From: Amyloporia xantha
Lineage: Eukaryota; Basidiomycota; Agaricomycetes; Polyporales; Adustoporiaceae
Assembly: GCA_036971615.1 (NCBI GenBank)
Contig: JAYKKR010000010.1
Location: forward strand, 1-64,000
Reading direction: 5' to 3'
Length of the DNA: 64,000 nt
Shown here: piece by piece, positions 1 through 12,369 of the stretch
Layout of the letters: every line of letters begins with the position of its first letter
How positions within the stretch are numbered: position 1 is the first letter of the stretch
Notes under the pieces: generated by a model
Told to the model about the DNA's origin: nothing
The model's input: only the letters and a program-made list of their open reading frames with translations
The model's database searches: none
Position numbers and translations under genes: made by a program

Positions 1-3000
1 ACCCAATGCTTATGAGGTGGGTATGGTTCAGGAAGTGGGGTAACGAGAATCTCCTTAGTGATACTCTCCAAAAAGGTGATCTTTTTCTTCGTCTGTCCTG
101 GGGGCAAGCATGAGTCTTTTGACTACCTGCCGGTGAAGGTATCGCCTTTTCGCCAAGCCTGCCTTGCGCTCGTCCAGCGCAGACTTGATTGCGGGTGCTA
201 CGTGGTTGGTAGGATCTCCACAAAAACCTAGAAAATCGGAGAACAGGTCGACTGGGTGGGTGTTCGCTTTAGGAGCTACAAATTTGCGCGCGAGGATTTC
301 GCAGGAATTCTGCACTGCGGCGAGTGTCGACAGAGCTAGCCAGGAGGAGAGCAACGGCCCGGTCTGTCTTCGGCAATAGCAATAGTGAGTTGATCAAGAA
401 TAGTAGCTTTTGCTGGCCTCTGCTCACGATGAGTGAGCATCTCCATGATAAGGTGGTCCGTACCAATCGTGCGCGGGCCTGGAGAAATTACTGCCACCGG
501 GCGCCTCTGCGGCGCTTGTACCACGTGGGTAGACGCCACCACGCCCATGGCTGAGGACTTCGCTGTCTGTAGAATTTGTAGCCCCGGTTCAAGTCGCTAC
601 CAGGTTCTGCAACTTTCAATAGCTTAGGTCGAGCTTCGACCGTGCTCTGGGATTACCTCCAAATAACATCTGTGTGAAGCCCGATACGTCTTCCCTCGTA
701 CCTCAATCGACTTCAGTGGCACCTCCTTTTACCGCAGAGCCTAAACTTACCCCCGTTTCTTTGGCCCTAATTTTATGAAGATGCTCGTTGACCAAAGCGG
801 ACTGTGAAGGGACAAGCTTGGTGGTGATCGTCAGCTTCATATACCTATATCTTGGCCAGTGCGCAGGAGGAAAGAGCGTAATGAGAGAGTACCGCAATGG
901 CTTGGAGAATTCTCGCCCGATATAAACCACTAACAAATGACATTGTTCTTGGACTGCAAAAAGGAGCATCACGGCTCGTGCAATTAGATTAGAGCTACAC
1001 GATTACTGCGACTTGACTACACCATACCATCCATATAATGCATCACTCTTCGTAGGATGATAGGCCCGAATGACAAAGGTACTACTGAAACGCTTAAGGA
1101 TATCAACTGTAAACGTAAGCAACCCACACCAGAAAAGCAACCGCCCGAGCGGACTGGGTGGGATGGCTACCAGCAGACACAATGGCCAAAGCAAGGTCGA
1201 GCAGATAGACACCACTGAAACAAAATAGAGGTCTCATGTAGGTGACACAACATGATACCAGCTTCATAAAAGCTCACCTATGCGAGATCCTATGCTGCGG
1301 TTCTGACGGCAGTTTAGTGTCTTCGTTGACTCCTTGGCAGTCTTCCTCGGGTATTCGCAGAATTCGGTGACGACGTACGCATTGTCTGCGAGTAAATGTT
1401 AGCGAAGTCGGAGGTACTACTCATGCTCGTCATGATGACACGGAAAAGCTAGCTTACGGGCAAGTCGCGATCCTTACTACCTTCGGGTGGACCGCCATAA
1501 GCAATCTTTCTCTTCCGACAAAAAAGACATGCAATGGAGGTGCTTCCTTTGAAACGGCTTTTGAAGCGATGTGTGGCGGTGAATGCGACATGTGTGCCTT
1601 ACTCGGCCGTCCTGTAGTCACGGAATATATAACACAACGCTGTATACCATCAGATTGTTGATCTGCCTGCAAACAAATACCTCAATGGCACTCACAGGCA
1701 ATGACGATTGGCCTGGAGATGCTATATCCCCCAATGACCAGCGAACTCGAGGTTGGCGAGGTCGCTGAAAGCGGAGAACTTCAGGGTGCGACCATAAGCA
1801 TAAGTACAGCAAACATTGCCGAGATTTGAGAACGGTAGTTTTCACGCTACGTGTACAATCGGAATTACGGGTATCGTAAACCTGAGTGTCTGCAATCACA
1901 CCAGGCAAATGCCCGACAACCTCTTGTTCATGTAAACATGATACCAGAGCCACAGAGTCATCTAAGGGCAGATATTCATTGAGATAGTCATAGCTCAAGG
2001 AGAGCTATATGCTCCTGGAATCAACTCCTTCCGCCTTCGTGAATCCACCATTTACTTATGACTGACCAAGCGAAACTCACATCAAGTGAAGGCTGAGTAC
2101 TGGTTCATGACGTTGACCTGGGGTTCATTATTATCACTGTAGATGAGACCAATATTGTGTGCGATCATATTCTTCTGCGGAATAGTATGGGTAATGGAAT
2201 GGCAGTAGGGTACTTTCTGAAGACTCCTGCACATTAATGCACTGCCGTGGGTATGAGAGAGTTTAAAACATAAGATATTGGAATTAAAGTAGGCTGAATT
2301 ATCACGAACCGAGATACCCCGGCACTGCTGTAAAGACAGGGCGGAATGTCTTGAGCGTCGGAGGCAACGAGGGATTACTATTAGGAAAGCTGCTTAGACA
2401 CAACCGATGTGATTCAGACACTCCAGTCAGGTCCGAGCCGTCTACAGCTACAAAATCCATCATTGCTGGTCAGGGCACAGTAGATAAGAAGGAAATACGT
2501 ATGTTGCGAGACAGCTAGCAGCAGGAGGACGACGTTGGAAGGGGAGTCCGCCCATTTCGACGCACAGTCGGTCTCAATGGTACCACAGTGGTTGTGCTCT
2601 TTCGGGGAGGGCTAGTCGGCCGAACAATCTTCCGAAGCGGAAAGATTCGCTGAGGAAGCCAAGCCAGCAAGGACGAGAAACTCAGCGAATATGGACAGAT
2701 ACTTTGGGCACCGACGTTGTGGGGCCAATGAATGAGCGGCAAACATTGACCGGGACAAGTCAAAGCGCTAATCTCCTGAAACACGTAGAGACTCTTGACC
2801 CATAACGGATGTCCTTCTCCCGGGCTTGCACAGGGTTTAATGCAACCATGCTGCGATGTCAGTGTCAAATATCGGCTGTCCGAAACCTCGCGTTGCGCGG
2901 GAGCGAGCAGATCGCGTGAGAGCCGCACCTATGAATGCAAAGGTAGAGACAAGAGGACATGGACGAGAGGGCACGCTTGGACCTTCTGCAACTATGGATG

Positions 3001-3650
3001 TTCTCCTGCGCTGATCACAAATGTTAGGCGCGTGTGACTTCCCTCGCGGATATTTTTCGCCGGGCTATAGCCGAGAGAAAATGAAGACAGAGATCGAGGT
3101 GCAAGCTGGGGGTATGTAGATGAGAACAAGTGTTTATTGAGCTAAATGAGGCGGTCAAGATGGATACGATCTGAGATACCGCCTTGGAGATCTACCCTCA
3201 CGTGAGATTAGGCGTCTGGTGTTTCAAGGCGATCGCGACTTGTAGCTTTCGTCCTCGGTATCCCTCCAGCTGGGTTCTCCTCTTCGTCCTACTACATCCC
3301 CGGCCTGGGGCTCTCCTTGGATTTATGCTCGTACTTCTCGTGGCGAACTTGATGAATATGTTATAAGTCCTTGGTACAGTGGGCTTATTCAGGACTTTCA
3401 TACGCGGGTAGTTAATCTTGCTAATTATTCTAAATCTTGCATTATAGACGGATGCGCTTCCTGTAGCATCTCTTCCTCGTGAATCAACTCGTTTCTCTCG
3501 ACCGTCATACTGAGACCACTCTTCGCCACTTCCCGACACCCGCAGTGTCGGTGCCCGCATGGAGTCTTCCACTTCCCCCATGCCGGCTGGCAAAACTTGC
3601 TAATGCTCTAGAGCGTATCGACACCAGAGCCCGCTGTTCATTCTTACGGT
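1..3650. other. No recognisable gene; decayed sequence
   Basis: Only short, mutually overlapping open frames occur on both strands, the longest 137 codons (2515-2928, minus). None shows a motif or a plausible exon chain. Base composition is near balanced and CpG is present, unlike the block at 35.3-39.2 kb. I see no RNA gene, tandem array or transposon end that I can defend. Ancient repeat remnants are possible but cannot be identified by eye. Confidence 0.5.
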
Positions 3651-3656
3651 TCCTCA

Positions 3657-4147
3657 ATGGCCACGTTGCCACCTCTCCCTAGCTCTTCAGTTTCGTCGCC
3701 ATTTTCTGGACCACTTCCTTCGATCCCCATATCGTCTGCGGCGCCCGCGCAGACTTTCATGTCTTCGCTGTCATCCAGCAGGTTTCTTCTTCACGTAATC
3801 CCTCCTGCACACGTCCCTCATGACACCGAACGGCTCGATGATCCCAGCTTGCTACCGCAGCTTCCGGCCACATAAGGTCACCACACACGGTTCCACCGTG
3901 GTGTTCTTGTTCCAGTGTGCTTCGCGTTGTCTAGCCAATTGGCTGCAATAGCGAAGGAATATGCTCTTCCCAGTACCGTTAGTTTGATCCTCTAGTTCTC
4001 TCCACACCAACGAGCAGCGGCCCTTACCGTAACGGTGTCGGAGCCGATGCGGAAGAAACTGGCCCACGACTATCAGACGATATCTGGCAGTACATATGGC
4101 TGCGCGTCGTACGGTTGGAGAGCCTGCTTTTCACAGACTGGACCTGA
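3657..4147 (+). pseudogene. Fragment of a conserved hypothetical fungal protein, broken
   Basis: Three blocks look like one protein. An ORF from 3657 has a Ser/Pro-rich start followed by FLLHVIPPAHVPHD. After an in-frame TAA at about 3873 the same frame continues with RFHRGVLVPV and then LAAIAKEYALPSTVSLIL before a TAG at about 3993. In another frame, about 4030-4147, comes PRLSDDIWQYIWLRVVRLE. The block order resembles a conserved basidiomycete protein of unknown function as I remember it, which I cannot verify here. Two stops and a frameshift argue for a pseudogene, although a missed intron could explain one break. No catalytic motif is visible, so no function is proposed. Confidence 0.4.
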
Positions 4148-4199
4148 GGGTTGGCGGAAGGTACAGGCTGGGGAAGAAGATATATCGGACTCATCATGG

Positions 4200-4660
4200 C
4201 CGTTAGGTGCGCATTGGATCGTAAATCAGGCCACGGAACTATGGATGGAGTCGAACAGCAAGGTTACATTTGGATCGTAAATATGTCTTCAGACTGAACA
4301 TATACACAGAGGGACAGCTACGCTTTAATCATTTACCTACACTTTGATTGAATACACGTCTTTGAAACCGGGCCATTCCTTAGGATCGAATGTATAGTTT
4401 CGGGTAGAACACATTCTTACAGATCGAGCTTATGTGCTGCCTTGAGATCATCCATATATCTTCGGATGGTGGGTACCGGATCGCGAATCGCATTTTAGAC
4501 CACGAGTCTGTGATGAGATCCGGGATAAAGCTTAGGTTCAGATCGTACTATGCGTCTTCAAGCTAAACGAAGGTATGAGGATCAATTGGATGCCCGCTCT
4601 CAGATCAAATATATTCCTTGAAATCGAACGTGCGTTTCGGGTCGAACATATTCCTTCAGA
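4200..4660. repeat. Degenerate tandem repeat, GATCG/TTC-rich unit
   Basis: Variants of GATCGAA followed by TAT and CTTC or TTTCGG recur every few tens of bases, for example near 4215, 4272, 4384, 4417, 4447, 4536 and 4624-4660. Copies are so diverged that no clean period can be stated. The pattern suggests an old minisatellite or the terminal repeats of a dead transposon. Confidence 0.33.
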
Positions 4661-5340
4661 ATACGCATGACTTGTCATTCGAACAATCTGTGGACGGTGG
4701 ACGGTGTATGTTGCTGACCCCCGGCGCCTCGCAGGGCGCTCCTTTGCCTTTAACTCTGCCGTCGCCGTCATTTACAAAGTCTGCAGCCCCATGGTATATG
4801 GGCCAAAGTTATCATGTCCCCTAGCAATGCTTGGTCGTCATATTCGTCAACAGACGGTCTCTGTTCAAATTCTTGTATTGTGGGACTCTGCTTCTAGATA
4901 CCAACGAGGCACTCGCTCCTCTAGACCACAGCCGACTGTCTCTTGACATTCCGCTATCCCGTCTTCAGTGCTATCCCCAAACTACAGTCTCATCCTTTCC
5001 AGTCTTTTCGCTGAACTGTCAGCAAAGATTTGCCTCTCGTTCCTCCTCCGTTTCAACCATCGCCTCGCCGCACCGTCTGGGACAAGCGTTGCGCCTTCAG
5101 TGTGCCCCAGGACGTATTGCTGGCGTATATTTCCTGTATTTGTTGGATGTTTCGAGAGGAAAGGAATGCTCACCGTCTATGGTGGAGCACGCTGCGCTGT
5201 GCGTTCCCAGGCTGTTGACAATACTTAGCCTTGTTTCTCTTCCATTTCTCCTCCCTCGCTCTCATTCGGTTGAACATTGACTCCCACATATTCTGCTTAA
5301 GACTTCTAGCAATGGCCGATCTTCTTCGCACATACTAGAC
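4661..5340. other. Spacer without identifiable gene
   Basis: Overlapping plus-strand frames of up to 149 codons (4831-5280) are serine-rich and share no recognisable motif. No convincing splice chain was found. Possibly decayed 5' sequence of the kinase copy that follows. Confidence 0.35.
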
Positions 5341-5344
5341 CTCA

Positions 5345-6003
5345 GGGGTGGCGGAAAATTGAGGACAGGCCGAAGAAGATTGGCTTGGGCTCATTCGGTG
5401 AGTCATGGATGCGCCACTGCCGTGAGTAGCCACTCACATCGCTCTTAGATGATATTTACCTTGGAATCAGCATCATCTCCGCGGAGGAAGTGGCCATCAA
5501 GCTCGAGTCAGTCAAGGCTAAACATCCTGAGCTCGAGTACGAATCCAGGGTCTATAAGACTTTGGCCGGTGGCGTTGGTGTTCCTTTTGTCCATTGCTTG
5601 ACACGGAGTGTGACTACCAAGCCATGGTCATCGATTTGCTCGGCCCTTCGCTGGAGGACTTGTTCAACTTCTGCAACCGTAAATTCAGCCTGAAGACCGT
5701 CCTTTTACTCACTGACCAGCTGGTAAGTTGTTTGCGGACTCGTTGGCCGTGATAATAACGATTTGCTTGTCTTCATTGCTCCAGATCTCGCGAATTGAGG
5801 GCACCCATTCTCGCAACTCCATCCATCGCGACATCAAGCGCGGCAAGAGGTCAACGTCATCGACTTCGGTCAGAAGTACGGGGACCCGAAGACGTACTCC
5901 CACATCCCACGTACGGAGAAGACAAGAATGCCGCGGGAACGGCTCGTTACACTTCCATTAACATTCACTTGGGTGGCGAGCAAGCCTGTCAGGACGACTT
6001 AGG
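5345..6003 (+). pseudogene. Casein kinase 1 (Hhp/Yck type) truncated pseudogene
   Basis: The N-lobe and part of the C-lobe of a CK1 Ser/Thr kinase are readable. A Gly-loop KIGLGSFG is followed by a possible short intron, then [20 protein letters not shown] with the ATP-binding lysine, and [12 protein letters not shown]. After a frameshift comes [23 protein letters not shown] intron starts at about 5723. Then come NSIHRDIK (catalytic loop), VIDFG (metal-binding DFG), TARYTSINIHLG and a QDDL block, where homology ends. The segment between HRDIK and VIDFG is shortened, and at least three frameshifts are needed. The remainder of the C-lobe and tail is absent. Retained intron positions show it is a truncated genomic duplicate, not a retrocopy. 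It cannot encode an active kinase. Confidence 0.72.
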
Positions 6004-7004
6004 GTCTCTCACGCTTACGTCCCTATTTACTTCGTCTGCTAGATTCTTCAATTTGCGCTTTTCTGCTTCATGTGCGGGAATTCGAGCCCGAGGAGAGTTG
6101 AGGAACGTTGGACGTTCTAATCGCCGTTGGACAGGGGCTGCATTGGTAGAGGAGAGAACTCAGGAGCCATTGGGTTCGTCGATAGATTCTCTTGAGTTAT
6201 CTCCCTGGCATGCGAACAGAGAACGTGGGTACTGGGAATGCTTCGTCAAAGAATGAGGGTGACGATAAGCCTAGACGAGCGGACAAGGTCGGTGGTGGCA
6301 TTGCAGTAATACGGCGACTTATAACAGGGCTGGGGACACCCTGTCCAACAAGAGACGGACCGACTTCTCTTGATACAGCTGCTGTAGTTGGAGAACTTGA
6401 GTGGAGGGACCTCCGTTCCCTAGACATCGTCGTCATCTCGTAGGTGGTCAGACAAGGATCTGCGATTACCGAGAGGTGATGAATCGGCGGCGTCGAAGTC
6501 TGGCTCCTTGTCACCGTCAATCCAATTGCGACCACGCCATCTCCGTTGTCTCCTGGCTGTACGATACGGGAAAATGGCGAGACGGCAGAGGTAGCGATAC
6601 TTTCGGTATATTAGACGACCTATCCATGGGCCTGTCCCGCGGTGCTCTTATATTAGAGAGGATATCGGGAGCTCAGCACAATCATGGGGGAGTTTGCGTA
6701 GTGATGGGGTTCAGGTGTAGTGGTATTAATAACATTGTCATTAAGTCCAGCCACTGGTGGCGAAGTCCTTCGTTTCCCTGAGAAATTTCGATGCGCTTCG
6801 GGGGATGGTGTTCTTTCTTTGTCTCCATTTATTGTCCGCGAGGGCGTCGCCTATGTAGACAGTAGGTACGGGATTAGCTACGTCATATCTGTAGTATAGT
6901 CATGGCGAAAACATTAGGCAGATGTAGAGTTACCCCGTCAAAGTACCTGGGAGACCTGAGTAAAGTCCTGTGATCAAAAGAAACGAAATGGCATTGAGAA
7001 ACAA
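6004..7004. other. Spacer without identifiable gene
   Basis: Downstream of the last casein-kinase block the frames remain open for up to 153 codons but contain nothing kinase-like. Overlapping plus and minus frames at 6192-6781 are uninformative. Nothing else supported. Confidence 0.4.
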
Positions 7005-7185
7005 ACCAATAAACATGAATACGAAGATTAGTAGTGTATAGTAACGGCGCGTGAGCGGAGAACTCGTAGCTGCAATTTCCGGTCATTCAGGGCAAGAGGC
7101 GAGTTCTGAACCCACCGCTCAGAGTGCCTGGCATATCCTGACCTGCGCTTCTTAGCCAGTGGGAAGCCGGCCAGCAGTCCCCCTG
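7005..7185 (+). repeat. Dispersed repeat, copy 1 (pair with 15345-15525)
   Basis: This stretch aligns by eye, in direct orientation, with 15345-15525. Shared blocks in order are GTATAGTAA, GGTCAT, GCAAGAGG, CTCAGAGTGC, TCCTGACCTGC and CGGCCAG. Substitutions and small indels separate the copies. It is noncoding and probably a remnant of an old transposon family or segmental duplication. Confidence 0.55.
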
Positions 7186-7956
7186 TTGTCTGCCAAAACT
7201 CCCCTCACCTCTGGGACGCGCGACTACGCACTCGTGCGTCGTGGTACATGAGTCTATTCAAAGGCGAAGTCAAAAGTGGGGTGTTCCGTCAGGTCGATCG
7301 TGTGCCAGGTGGGGTCGCCGCGGAGCGGTGACTATAACGTTCCGTAGGTCGTGTGGTGAGGATAAACAGTTGTTCTATTTCAGCAGGGGGTTAGCACTGT
7401 TCGATAGTGTATAGAGTTACGTCTCTTTTCGTTTTGACTTGGAGTTAGCCGCCTCTGGGATCTCCAGTCCTCCGAAAGTTTCTGCAAAGCGGTCGGTGAC
7501 ATGAATGAACTTGAAGAGAGACCTGGTAGATGGTGTTCGCTGAAGCGGTCTCACCCGAGACGCAAGGTAGCAGCTGCTTCAAAGGTGCCGGTGATGGTCT
7601 GCCCTTAGGCTTCCAAATCTTCCTCAATCTCTCTGCGTCGTCAGAGGCATCGCCCCCCTTTCTCTCTGCATGACATGCAGTCAGCACAACAAGTGATTTA
7701 GCTTTTTGTTTCGCTTGACGACCTGCTTGTTTCCATCGGCCGTCGTGATCGCTCGCCTGTTTTGGCCTACTAGTCTTCGTAGCTTTCGAGAGTGCTGATG
7801 CAGAGGGAAAGGTTCAGAAGTGGGTTCATTCAGAAAACTTGAAAGCCTTGCATAGATCCCTCTGTAGATACTTCATATTCCGAAGAAGAAAGCTTGTAAT
7901 TGAACATCTATTAAATGTCCAACAGCTTAACTTTCAACGTCTCTTAAATGACCGCT
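7186..7956. other. Spacer downstream of mph1
   Basis: Contains only a short minus-strand open frame (7445-7687) with a basic patch and no recognised motif. It probably includes the 3' untranslated region of the minus-strand helicase gene ending at 7957. Confidence 0.35.
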
Positions 7957-10900
7957 TCAATTCCTAGACCGTCTTCTATCATCCTCGCCGGCCAACATGT
8001 CAAATAGTTTCGAGTCCTTGCTCTTCTTCGATTTCTTCGTGCCACATTTGACTAGCATGTCCTTGACGTCTCCCAAAGGCATGTTACGAGCTTCGCCAAT
8101 CCGCTTCCGCTTCTTGCCCTTTGGGACTGGTGACTCGTCGCCGCCATCAGTGACCAAGCCCTTCCTGGAGGCCTGGACATCGCGCACGTACTCCTCGATG
8201 TCCATGATCATTTCCGAACATTCGGGCTTGATGTGATTGGGAGCAGTCGCTCAACATCGGCGTAGAGCTCCAGCTGTTCAGCGCACACGATGAAATGCTG
8301 TAGATCTTTGTACTTGTCTAGTGCCTTGTCCCAATTATGTTCCTCTCGCCCCTCTGCTAATAGGACATGGACAATACCGTCTCGCTTTCGACCGGTACGA
8401 CCGATACGTTGAAGCTACCAAAGGTGGAGGATTTTGTCAATCTCTGGACTTGTAATTCGATTCAACAGTCCCTCACCATGCGAATAGGGGTCTTTTGAGC
8501 GTCATAACATCACGATCATGTCGACCTGTCCGATATCCAAGCCCTCTTCGCCAATCGACGTAGACACTAACACATTGAATTCACCGGTCTTGAACCTTTT
8601 GATAACCTACATCATATACGGCGTTGTCACTTTTTGATGTGCGACTGCTTCAAATAAATAGAGCCAACGAACCTCCAGCTGTTCTTTTTGGGCTATACCT
8701 TTCCTCCCCTGCTTGTCTGTTCCCTGTCCAATGAAACGTGTCGATCTGATCAAAGGGCCCTCTTTGTTGAGCATGTCGACCACCTCGTCGACACATTCCC
8801 TAAAAGAGACGAAGACCATCACTCGCGAAGCATCCGCTGCACTAGCGGGTTGCCCTCTGTTCACCAGTACCTCATCTTTGTCGAGCATGTTCTGAGCAAA
8901 GTGTTGCACCAGAAAGGATGCGTAGCTTCTCCATCTTCGGATGAAGAGCAAACCCCGGTGTTTCTGTGTCTCAATTTCCTTGATTAGAGCCTGGAAATTA
9001 GAGTCCTTCTGTAAGTTGCTTAGTACACTCTTCCCGATTGTCTTGCTGCCTGATGTATCATCTTCACCTGATACAAGGGCAGTCAACAAATTGTAACACA
9101 TTCCGACACTGGCTTCGAGCTAGGAAAAGGTTTGTTGTTAGGCACCAGTATGACACCACTTCACCACGGTATAAATCTTACAAGGTAGCCCATAGCCCTA
9201 GCCAACGGGTTTAGCTTGCTAGCAGCTGCCAATGCCCAAGGAGGGGCCTTTCGCTGTCGAAGTTCTGGGATAGCAGCATGACATCGGAGCAGATTGCAGC
9301 ATCGTTGGATCTGCACTACCCCTCATTGCTCCGGAATTTTGCACCTGCTTCATCAACGGCTGAAGAGAGGTCGTGAACATTGAAAATGCTTTCAACAAGA
9401 TGCAATAATGACCTGCATTATTTTTGCAAGCAGACCACGGAGTTTCACAATATCCCCGTCCATCCTGATAATGTGCTGCTCAAACGCTTTGTTGTGCATA
9501 TAGGGACGTAGATCCAGACTTTCTTCGTTGCGGATCTCGATGCGACTAATGTGGAGGCAGTTCCACGATGGCTTGCACAGTCTCAGGATCACTGCCTGGC
9601 GTTGCTGTAAGAGCAAGCACGCGGAAGTAGGGGTTCTTTGCCATCATGTAACGCATGACCTGAGCATAAGCGTGGTCTCCGGTGCCTTTATGGGCCTCAT
9701 CTGTGAGAGAGATACTCGTGAGACTGACTGACCACAACGCAAAGCCCCAAAAGCCCTACACACCAATCACAACGAGAATGATGTCTCTTGGGTCGCAAGT
9801 GCATGATAGGAGATCGCTAAGAAAGGTCTGCGGTGTCAGGTAGAATACTCGCTTCTCCACCCACTGAGACATGCACAACATCATTATCGAGCTCAGCGTG
9901 CAAAAATATTCAATACATACAAACTTGAGACGTTTTCCCCTTGGCGTCTCACCGGTGAGTTCCGCCGCTAGACTACCGGGAATCCCGCACGTTCGATGAC
10001 AGGCGTCTATCTGTTGAGCTACGAGGGGCTTTGAAGGTGCAAGGAATATTACTTTTCCATCCGGAAACCATCTGAAGACTGGAGACGTTTCAAGGAAAGT
10101 CATCAGCACGAGAGGTGTCGGACAATACAGGCAAGGAATCAAATGGATATAAGGGTAGTGCATCAGGTGATGAAACAACATACAGTTCAGCATGACGACG
10201 CCCGCTATGAAAGTCTTTCCCAACCCCGTGGGAAGTGCTACAAGAGTGTTGTCAAATAAACAGCACTCCGCAATATTGAACTGGTAGTCGCGTTTTGGCT
10301 GGTTGAGCGGGTAAGTCCAGCGCTTCGCAGCCAATAGATCCAGCTCTAGCTTCATAGGAGGTGGCTACGGTGCATACGTCAAAAACTTCAGCCTAATGAA
10401 AAGGAGAACAGAGAACACACTGGTCTGTCATACGCATGCAAATTATATGAGAGATGTCCTTCGCTCCCCAATCGTTGACCACTCACCCGACAGGCACAAA
10501 GGGTGCCGGAAACTGTTCAACTTCCACGACCTCCTCTTCACTCTCGTCATCTTCATTGCCAGATGAGAACCTGTTCTCTCCCCTCCGTTTGGCACCTTTT
10601 GCTGCTGACTGTTTATAACCAGTCTTAGAAAAGGCAGTATGGTCCCAATGCTTCGTGATCCTCGTATGCTCTCCAAGTAGAATTCGGGAACCTCGAAGAA
10701 GGCTCCATGGAAGCATTGGAATGCGGTTTACTGCACTTTACCTTGGATGTGTCCACGGAATGACATCGCCAAACAACGCCATCTGCAGTGTAGCTTTGGA
10801 CGTTGTGCGGCGAAACGGAGCTTCGCTCGGTCCAGCAAATGGTTGACCAGGAGCAGGACAAGGATCATTATGCTGACTCTCTTGGATGTCCTGTAGATCT

Positions 10901-11109
10901 GCTACATCAAAATCAAAGGCTTCGAAAGGATCCGAATCGAGAATGTCTGTAACGGAGCGCGATGGAGAAGGACGACGTCGGCGGTACTGCTCGCTTCGGG
11001 GTGGTCGTGCGGTCAAACATGCGCGGAGACGTATGGATAGCCTCAATAGCATCAAGTTCATGGGTATCGCAGGGTCCAACTCGTCGTCGAAATAACCATC
11101 TGAGTCCAT
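7957..11109 (-). CDS. mph1: Mph1/FANCM-family DEAH DNA helicase, with frameshifts
   Basis: ATP-dependent 3'-5' DNA helicase of the FANCM/Mph1 family, which remodels stalled forks and D-loops in the nucleus. Reading from 11109: an acidic N-terminus ([14 protein letters not shown]), a patch [18 protein letters not shown], then RDYQFNI and motif [15 protein letters not shown] near 10220. Motif Ib is [10 protein letters not shown], motif II DEAH spans an intron near 9700, and motif III is LTATPGS. The family signature [11 protein letters not shown] follows, then the second RecA lobe [40 protein letters not shown] and motif [12 protein letters not shown] lysine-rich tail ends with TAG at 7957. Several short GT-AG introns are visible. 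One-base shifts occur near 11050, 9556, 8960, 8920 and 8510, some at homopolymers and partly compensating. All catalytic motifs survive, so consensus errors are as likely as pseudogenisation. Confidence 0.82.
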
Positions 11110-11664
11110 GACCTCGCATAAAGAAGATGTGAGTGAGAGACTGAGAGCAGGGGAGCGTGACTCCGTTTACGGCGTCGCGATACGCGCATCACGTGTTGGA
11201 CAGAGACTCCGAGCCAGCGCTTAGCGTGATCTTGTTGGACTCATTCGTCTTTTTTCTAAAACAGAGATTTTATTCTCGATATACACCTAAGTACATGTAG
11301 AGTGCCGTCTCCGCTGCACGCTTGTTTTAGCGCTAGATGCGGCGCAGCCGCGTCTCAAGGTACGGTTGTTCCCGTCGCCTCAGGTCTTTGCTACATTGCC
11401 CTGCACTGGGCCTGCGGGTTTCGAGGTGAGTTCCGGCCCTATCTACCGCCCAGCTTTGATCTGTATGGTTGTGAGCGGAGTGAAGTACATTTCAGCCCAT
11501 GTACTCACCCGTCTGAAGGCCGTGTTGACCCGGTGCCGTTCTATGTCAAGAACGATCTTACTGGTCTCAGGAAAACGACCCAAGATGTGCGCAGCGTAGG
11601 TGGAGCTCATATTAGTGATATCAGACCATGATGACAACTGTCACAAAGCGGCGAGAGTTCGATT
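11110..11664. other. Spacer between divergently placed genes
   Basis: Likely holds the mph1 promoter just upstream of 11109. A 109-codon plus ORF (11302-11631) and an overlapping 64-codon minus ORF (11443-11637) lack recognisable motifs. No TATA or CCAAT element could be assigned with confidence. Confidence 0.3.
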
Positions 11665-11668
11665 ATGA

Positions 11669-12369
11669 ATGGCATATGAACGAGACGGAATAGCAGCAAA
11701 AGACAAGACAGGTGCGCATGGGACTTATTTTGCTGATGGCAAGCCTGGTCTTAACTTGATCGACATAAATATATACAGGTTGAGGTTGCAAAATGTGCGG
11801 CACTCTGAAGCGAAATCTCAACCACTCCGCGCAGTCTACTGCGAACTCTGTGATAACAATTCCAAGGCGTGGGCCCAACGCGACTAGTATACAAATTTTT
11901 ATGCACGTTATCAGAAGGCACGGTTTCGGGGCATGCAGGCTGCCCAGTCTGCCACTCGTATTCCGCAGGAGAAAGTAGATAAGAGGATGGAAAAAGAGAG
12001 GAAGGGGGAAGAAAAAGAACTCAGAAAGATCGCCAAGGCTGCAGGTGTGACTATGGTGAAGCCGCCCATCGCATTGGTCACACCGACACCGGGTGGTGAT
12101 AGTGTTAGTGGAGGCGAATATGAGCCGAAGTCAACTGGCTTGAAGAAGTCCGGCTAGCCTCTGCGCCTTCATCGTTCGCCGTTGTCGATTCTATATCGTC
12201 TGCCACTCCCTCCGTGGAGTCCAGAAACTCTAACCTGGCCACCGTAGGCACATCTCAACCATATGCATCGCCGTCGAGGCGTCCGACCCAAAGTAAGGCA
12301 GGCTGGACCCCTGTTTCGACAACATCTCAATCCTTATCTTCGGGGGACGGCTTCGGCGCAACGGATTAA
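11669..12369 (+). pseudogene. C2H2 zinc-finger protein (GPATCH8/ZNF804-like) remnant
   Basis: A block CELCD followed by Q-R-D, a TAG stop, then a Y-T-N-x-Y-A-R-Y-Q-K-A-R-F-like run matches the single C2H2 finger of GPATCH8/ZNF804-like proteins, where Cys-x2-Cys is followed by a DNHINSYDH-type helix. Here the Cys pair remains, but a stop (about 11884) replaces the residue before the helix and both zinc-binding His positions are Tyr or Arg. The finger is therefore dead. Downstream is the typical basic helix KRMEKERKGEEKELRKIAK (from 11964), a Ser/Thr/Pro-rich stretch, a second stop at about 12155, and further Ser-rich sequence in the same frame to TAA at 12367-12369. Family assignment is moderate; loss of function is clear. 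Confidence 0.5.
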
